A stretch of 64,000 nt of DNA from Streptomyces sp. WM6386. GTDB taxonomy: Bacteria; Actinomycetota; Actinomycetes; Streptomycetales; Streptomycetaceae. Numbering within the stretch: position 1 is the stretch's first letter; each line of letters starts with the position of its first letter. The DNA is taken from contig NZ_JXTE01000011.1 in NCBI RefSeq assembly GCF_000972385.1, positions 62,001 through 126,000 of the forward strand. Direction: 5' to 3'. Of the stretch, positions 60,012 through 64,000 are shown one piece after another. The notes beneath the pieces are model-generated. The model was not told where the DNA came from. It made no database searches and worked only from the letters and a program-made list of their open reading frames with translations. Both the position numbers and the translations under genes were made by a program.

Positions 60012-61598
60012 ATGCGACACCCCCCGCGTTCAGTACCTTTACTCAGGCTCGCCCCGCGATGGACGCGCCGGTCACGTCGGCTGGCCCGTTTTTCTGCTGG
60101 GGGTCCGGGGGTTATCCCCCGGGGTAAGGCAGTAGCCGTCGCCGGCGCCGTGACCCTCCTCGGGTCCGTGTCGGTTCCGGTCGTCACGGCGTCGGGAGCC
60201 ACCCCCGCGTGCACGGTGGAGTACTCCGTCACCAGCCAGTGGGACACCGGCTTCCAGGGTGCCGTGACCATCACCAACAACGCCTCCGCCGTGAGCAGTT
60301 GGAGTCTCGCCTTCGACTTCGCGGGCGGACAGAAGCTGGGCCAGGGCTGGAACGCCAAGTGGTCCCAGTCCGGTACGACGGTGACGGCGGCCAACGAGAG
60401 TTACAACGGCCCGCTCGCCACCGGCGCGAAGGTCAGCGCCGGCTTCCTCGGCTCCTGGTCGGGGAGCAACCCGTCACCGACCTCGTTCAAGCTCAACGGC
60501 ACGACCTGCAACGTCGACGTGGACCCCTCGCCCACGCCGACACCCACACCGACACCGACCGATCCTCCGGACACCGGTGACGGAACACCGCCGGTCCTCA
60601 GAGCCTTGGGGAACAAGCTCGTGGACGCCGACGGCACCACCCGTCGTCTGCTCGGCGTCAACCGTTCCGGCGGCGAGTTCATGTGCGTGCAGGGTTACGG
60701 CATCTGGGACGGGCCGGTCGACGACGCCGCCATCAGGGCGATCGCCGACTGGAACGCCAACACGGTCCGCATTCCGCTGAACGAGGAGTGCTGGCTCGGC
60801 CTGTCCAACATCAAGCCGGAGTACGCCGGTTCGCACTACATCGACGCCGTCAAGGACCTGGTGGCGAAGGTGAAGGCGAACGGCATGACGCCGATACTCG
60901 AACTGCACTGGACCCACGGCCAGTACACGGGCAACTCGGCGGGCTGCTCCGACGTGCACGCCAGCTGCCAGAAGCCGATGCCCGACATGCAGTACACCCC
61001 GTCCTTCTGGACGTCGGTGGCCAACACCTTCAAAGCCGACCCGACCGTCGTCTTCGACCTGTTCAACGAGCCCTACCCGGACCGCGCCACCGCCACGACC
61101 ACCCAGGCGTGGCAGTGCTGGCGGGACGGCGGCACCTGCTCCGGCATCGGCTACGAGGTCGCCGGTATGCAGGATCTCGTCGACGCCGTACGGGCGACCG
61201 GCGCCGGCAACCTGATCCTCGCCGGCGGGATCGCGTACTCCAACGACCTCAGCCAATGGCTGACGTACAGGCCCAGCGACCCGAAGAACAATCTCGCGGC
61301 CGCCTGGCACGTCTACAACTTCAACACCTGCGCCAACGAAAGCTGCTGGAACTCCCAGCTCGCCCCGGTGGCGGCCCAAGTGCCGCTGGTCGCCGGGGAG
61401 ATCGGCGAGAACACCTGCGGGCACGCGTTCATCGACCAGGTCATGAAGTGGTTCGACGACCGTGGCCTGTCCTACCTGGGCTGGACCTGGAACACATGGA
61501 GCTGCACCTCGGGTCCCGCTCTGATCTCCAGTTACGACGGTACGCCGACGGCGTACGGCATCGGGCTGCGCGACCACCTGCGCTCCCTGAACGGATAA
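60012..61598 (+). CDS. secreted GH5 endo-beta-1,4-glucanase with N-terminal CBM2
   Basis: 528 residues from ATG 60012 (aaggag 7 bases upstream). A basic, rather long N-region and a hydrophobic segment (GKAVAVAGAVTLLGSVSVPV) form the signal. CBM2 covers about 65-165 (CTVEYSVTSQWDTGFQGAVT, ending NGTTCNVD). A (PT)n linker follows. The GH5 barrel starts near 195 (LGNKLVDADGTTRRLLGVNR). The acid/base Glu is in VFDLFNEPYPDRA and the nucleophile Glu in LVAGEIGENTCGH. It hydrolyses internal beta-1,4 bonds in cellulose. It lies 59 bases before the GH6 gene and should be co-transcribed with it. Confidence 0.94.
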   Translation: MRHPPRSVPLLRLAPRWTRRSRRLARFSAGGPGVIPRGKAVAVAGAVTLLGSVSVPVVTASGATPACTVEYSVTSQWDTGFQGAVTITNNASAVSSWSLAFDFAGGQKLGQGWNAKWSQSGTTVTAANESYNGPLATGAKVSAGFLGSWSGSNPSPTSFKLNGTTCNVDVDPSPTPTPTPTPTDPPDTGDGTPPVLRALGNKLVDADGTTRRLLGVNRSGGEFMCVQGYGIWDGPVDDAAIRAIADWNANTVRIPLNEECWLGLSNIKPEYAGSHYIDAVKDLVAKVKANGMTPILELHWTHGQYTGNSAGCSDVHASCQKPMPDMQYTPSFWTSVANTFKADPTVVFDLFNEPYPDRATATTTQAWQCWRDGGTCSGIGYEVAGMQDLVDAVRATGAGNLILAGGIAYSNDLSQWLTYRPSDPKNNLAAAWHVYNFNTCANESCWNSQLAPVAAQVPLVAGEIGENTCGHAFIDQVMKWFDDRGLSYLGWTWNTWSCTSGPALISSYDGTPTAYGIGLRDHLRSLNG

Positions 61599-61657
61599 CC
61601 CCCCTTCACACGACCGGAATCCGAGAACCTCGCAGCGAAAGAAGGAAACCCGCACTC

Positions 61658-63373
61658 ATGAGTCGTACGAGAACCGCGCTCCTCGCAGCCATGGCCCTGG
61701 TCGCCGGGGCCTCCGGGACGGCGCTCGCCGTCAACCCCGCGGACGTCGGGGCAGCCGCCATACCCTGCACCGTGGACTACAAGATCCAGAACGACTGGGG
61801 CTCCGGCTTCACCGCCGCGGTCACGGTCACCAACAACGGCGCCGCCAAGAGCAGTTGGGCGGTCAAGTGGTCGTACGCCGGAAGCCAGAAGGTCACCAAC
61901 GGCTGGAACGCGAAGGTCACCCAGAGCGGGACGGCCGTCACCGCCGCCAACGAGAGCTACAACGGCACGCTCGCCACCGGCGGTTCGGCCAGCTTCGGCT
62001 TCCAGGGCACCTACAGCGGCACCAACGCGATCCCGGCCACCTTCACCCTCGACGGGGTGACCTGCAACGTCGACGACGGTGGCAGCGGGCCGACCGACCC
62101 GCCGGGCCCGGGAACCGGCACCCGGGTCGACAACCCGTACAGCGGCGCCAAGGTGTACGTGAATCCGGAGTGGTCCGCGAAGGCCGCCGCCGAGCCGGGC
62201 GGCAGCCGTATCTCCAACCAGCCGACCGGTGTCTGGCTGGACCGGATCGCCGCGATCAACGGCGTGAACGGCGGCATGGGCCTGCGCGCCCACCTGGACG
62301 CGGCCCTGGCCCAGAAGGGCTCCGGCGAACTGGTCGTCCAGCTCGTCATCTACAACCTGCCCGGCCGTGACTGCGCCGCCCTCGCCTCCAACGGTGAGCT
62401 CGGCCCCACGGAGATCGACAAGTACAAGACGCAGTACATCGACCCGATCGCCGCGATCCTCGCCGACTCCAAGTACGCCGGACTGCGGATCGTCACCACC
62501 ATCGAGATCGACTCGCTGCCCAACCTCGTCACCAACACCGGCAGCCGTCCCACCGCCACCCCGCAGTGCGACGTCATGAAGGCCAACGGCAACTACCAGA
62601 AGGGCGTCGGCTACGCCCTGAACAAGCTCGGCGACGTCGCCAACGTCTACAACTACATCGACGCCGGACACCACGGCTGGATCGGCTGGGACGACAACTT
62701 CGCCGCCAGCGCCACCGTGATGAAGGAGGCCGCGACCTCCGAGGGCGCCACCGTCAACGACGTGCACGGCTTCATCGCCAACACGGCCAACTACAGCGCC
62801 CTGAAGGAGAACAACTACACCATCAACGACTCCGTGGCCGGCAAGTCCGTCCGCGAGTCCAAGTGGGTCGACTGGAACCGGTACGTGGACGAGCTGTCGT
62901 TCGCCCAGGCGTTCCGCAACCAGCTGGTCACCACCGGCTTCAACTCCGGTATCGGCATGCTGATCGACACCTCCCGCAACGGCTGGGGCGGCACCGCCCG
63001 GCCCGCCGGACCGGGAGCGACGACGGACGTCGACACCTACGTCAACGGCGGCCGCTACGACCGTCGTATCCACGTCGGCAACTGGTGCAACCAGTCCGGA
63101 GCCGGACTCGGTGAGCGTCCGCAGGCCAGCCCCGCGGCCGGGATCGACGCCTACGTGTGGATCAAGCCCCCGGGTGAGTCCGACGGTTCGAGCTCTGCCA
63201 TCCCCAACGACGAAGGGAAGGGCTTCGACCGGATGTGCGACCCGACCTACACGGGCAACCCGCGCAACGGCAACAGCCTGTCCGGCGCCCTGCCGAACGC
63301 GCCGCTGTCCGGGCACTGGTTCTCGGCACAGTTCCAGCAGCTGATGACCAACGCGTACCCGCCGCTGTCGTAA
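61658..63373 (+). CDS. secreted GH6 cellobiohydrolase/endoglucanase with N-terminal CBM2
   Basis: 571 residues from ATG 61658 (gaaggaaa upstream). The signal ends near AVNPADVGAA. CBM2 spans about 36-137 ([20 protein letters not shown]). A Gly/Pro linker leads to the GH6 domain (from about 150: DNPYSGAKVYVNPEWSAKAA). The active-site segments IYNLPGRDCAALASNGEL and YIDAGHHGWIGWDDN are present. The extra loops (GSRPTATPQCDVMKANGNYQ; DTYVNGGRYDRRIHVGNWCN) suggest an exoglucanase with a tunnel. No separate operator is seen, so it relies on the GH5 promoter. Confidence 0.94.
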   Translation: MSRTRTALLAAMALVAGASGTALAVNPADVGAAAIPCTVDYKIQNDWGSGFTAAVTVTNNGAAKSSWAVKWSYAGSQKVTNGWNAKVTQSGTAVTAANESYNGTLATGGSASFGFQGTYSGTNAIPATFTLDGVTCNVDDGGSGPTDPPGPGTGTRVDNPYSGAKVYVNPEWSAKAAAEPGGSRISNQPTGVWLDRIAAINGVNGGMGLRAHLDAALAQKGSGELVVQLVIYNLPGRDCAALASNGELGPTEIDKYKTQYIDPIAAILADSKYAGLRIVTTIEIDSLPNLVTNTGSRPTATPQCDVMKANGNYQKGVGYALNKLGDVANVYNYIDAGHHGWIGWDDNFAASATVMKEAATSEGATVNDVHGFIANTANYSALKENNYTINDSVAGKSVRESKWVDWNRYVDELSFAQAFRNQLVTTGFNSGIGMLIDTSRNGWGGTARPAGPGATTDVDTYVNGGRYDRRIHVGNWCNQSGAGLGERPQASPAAGIDAYVWIKPPGESDGSSSAIPNDEGKGFDRMCDPTYTGNPRNGNSLSGALPNAPLSGHWFSAQFQQLMTNAYPPLS

Positions 63374-63388
63374 CACCGTGAATGCGGC

Positions 63389-63429
63389 TGCGGGGCCGTT
63401 GTGGCTGGTCGCGCAGTTCCCCGCGCCCC
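63389..63429 (-). repeat. dispersed Streptomyces intergenic repeat, inverted copy 3
   Basis: On the minus strand: ggggcgcgggg, aactgcgcgaccagccaca, then ggccccgca. This matches the ends of copies 1 and 2 but lacks their gcggctccgccgcg core. Confidence 0.55.
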
Positions 63430-63444
63430 TTCGGGGGCGCGGGG
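63419..63444 (+). terminator. terminator hairpin after GH6
   Basis: An 11-bp perfect stem ccccgcgcccc / ggggcgcgggg closed by a stable TTCG tetraloop, 46 bases after the GH6 stop. Confidence 0.6.
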
Positions 63445-63470
63445 GTCCGCCGGGTCCTTCAGTTCTCCCG

Positions 63471-63492
63471 CGCCGGGCCCGGCGGGTTTTTT
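63471..63492 (+). terminator. intrinsic terminator with T-run
   Basis: The palindrome cgccgggcccggcg followed by gg and six Ts. It is the only classical rho-independent terminator with a U-tract that I found in the window. It backs up the hairpin at 63419. Confidence 0.7.
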
Positions 63493-63570
63493 GCCGTCCC
63501 GGCAACAGTGGTGGCCTCCCCACGGTGCGTCGGCGCACGCTGGCCGCACCCGGACGAGAGGCTGACCCCC

Positions 63571-64000
63571 ATGGCGCACGACCACCACGACCAACCCGGC
63601 CACACCCACGACCACCACGGCCACTCCCACGATCACACCGACATCGACTGGGCCGAGATGGCCCCGATGCTGGAGGAGCAGGCCGAGCTGTACATGCCGA
63701 TGTACGAACGGGCGATGGCCTGGCTCGCCAAGCGGCAGACCGAGCCGGGGCTCGTCGTCGACGCGGGCAGCGGACCCGGTGTCGCCTCCTGTCTGCTCGC
63801 CGAGAACTTCCCCGGCGCCCGGATCGTCGCCGTCGACGGCTCCGAGCCGCTTCTCGAGCGGGCCCGGGACCGGTCGGGCCGGCTCGGCGTCGCGGACCGG
63901 TTCGGCACCCTCGCCGGCGAACTGCCCGGCGTACTGGAGGAGTTGGAGTACCCGGCCGACCTGATCTGGGCCAGCTGGAGCCTGCATCACCTCGGCGATC
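63571..64000 (+). CDS. class I methyltransferase with histidine-rich N-terminus, 3' truncated by window end
   Basis: 143 residues visible from ATG 63571. The first 27 residues include 10 histidines (MAHDHHDQPGHTHDHHGHSH, then DHTDIDW), a likely metal-binding tail. The methyltransferase fold then begins: ELYMPMYERAMAWLAKRQ, motif I LVVDAGSGPGVASCLLAE, motif II IVAVDGSEPLLERARDR, and DLIWASWSLHHLGD at the window edge. The substrate is unknown. The His-rich region suggests nickel, zinc or cobalt binding, possibly a metal or metalloid methyltransferase. The C-terminal half lies beyond the window. Confidence 0.8.
   Translation, partial: MAHDHHDQPGHTHDHHGHSHDHTDIDWAEMAPMLEEQAELYMPMYERAMAWLAKRQTEPGLVVDAGSGPGVASCLLAENFPGARIVAVDGSEPLLERARDRSGRLGVADRFGTLAGELPGVLEELEYPADLIWASWSLHHLGD

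Overview
The window is a piece of a Streptomyces (or very close actinomycete) chromosome. The evidence is very high GC with third-position GC bias, many GTG starts, ATGA/GTGA-overlapping operons, F420-dependent and DUF574/DUF5753-type actinomycete families, a Streptomyces-order gas vesicle cluster (gvpOAFGYZJLSK), and CebR-type operators in front of secreted cellulases. From memory, the order (NDH-2, transketolase, LigD polymerase, gvp, narGHJI, GH74/GH48/GH5/GH6) resembles the S. coelicolor SCO65xx region. That synteny was not computed here. I saw no tRNA, rRNA, CRISPR array, insertion sequence or integrase.

Layout. 1-4.9 kb is a decayed patch: the tail of a GNAT acetyltransferase, an arginase-family gene with its middle deleted, a DUF5107/TPR gene with a late frameshift, a hemerythrin-like fragment and an enolase-superfamily scar, mixed with intact VOC, holin-like and SDR genes. 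4.9-10.4 kb holds an F420-type oxidoreductase behind a sigma-B-like promoter and a tight NDH-2/transketolase/LigD-polymerase operon. 10.4-15.6 kb is the complete ten-gene gas vesicle operon, closed by a perfect palindrome shared with a convergent 56-residue membrane peptide. 15.8-21.2 kb has a methyltransferase, a PAP2-diacylglycerol kinase fusion, a histidine phosphatase, an ABC-F protein and a DUF6158 protein. 21.2-28.5 kb is stress physiology: a CBS/membrane protein/DJ-1/KatE operon, a DUF2795 protein, a PoxB-like pyruvate oxidase and a sigma-B/F-family sigma factor.

28.6-38.9 kb carries a secreted repeat protein, an aminotransferase-like protein without its PLP lysine that overlaps an NAPE-PLD-like metallo-hydrolase, a DedA/UlaG-like pair, a resolvase-like orphan, a holin/phosphodiesterase fusion, an OsmC peroxidase and an accessory DnaK. 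38.9-45.5 kb is the respiratory nitrate reductase operon narGHJI. 45.5-51.9 kb holds DUF574 and XRE regulators, small metabolic genes and a WYL regulator with a clear operator. 51.9-63.4 kb is a secreted polysaccharide-degradation cluster: rhamnogalacturonan lyase, GH74 xyloglucanase, GH48, GH5 and GH6, with four CBM2 modules. The window ends inside a methyltransferase with a histidine-rich N-terminus.

How it fits together. The first two thirds reads as a general-stress and dormancy neighbourhood (catalase, OsmC, DnaK, sigma factor, gas vesicle proteins, alternative dehydrogenase, DNA end-joining polymerase, nitrate respiration), with several promoter matches to the GNNT-N14/15-GGGTAC sigma-B type. 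The last fifth is a nutrient-responsive cellulose/xyloglucan module. GH48 and GH5 diverge from a shared control region with one perfect and one degenerate CebR box. GH74 has a different LacI-type palindrome at almost the same distance from its start.
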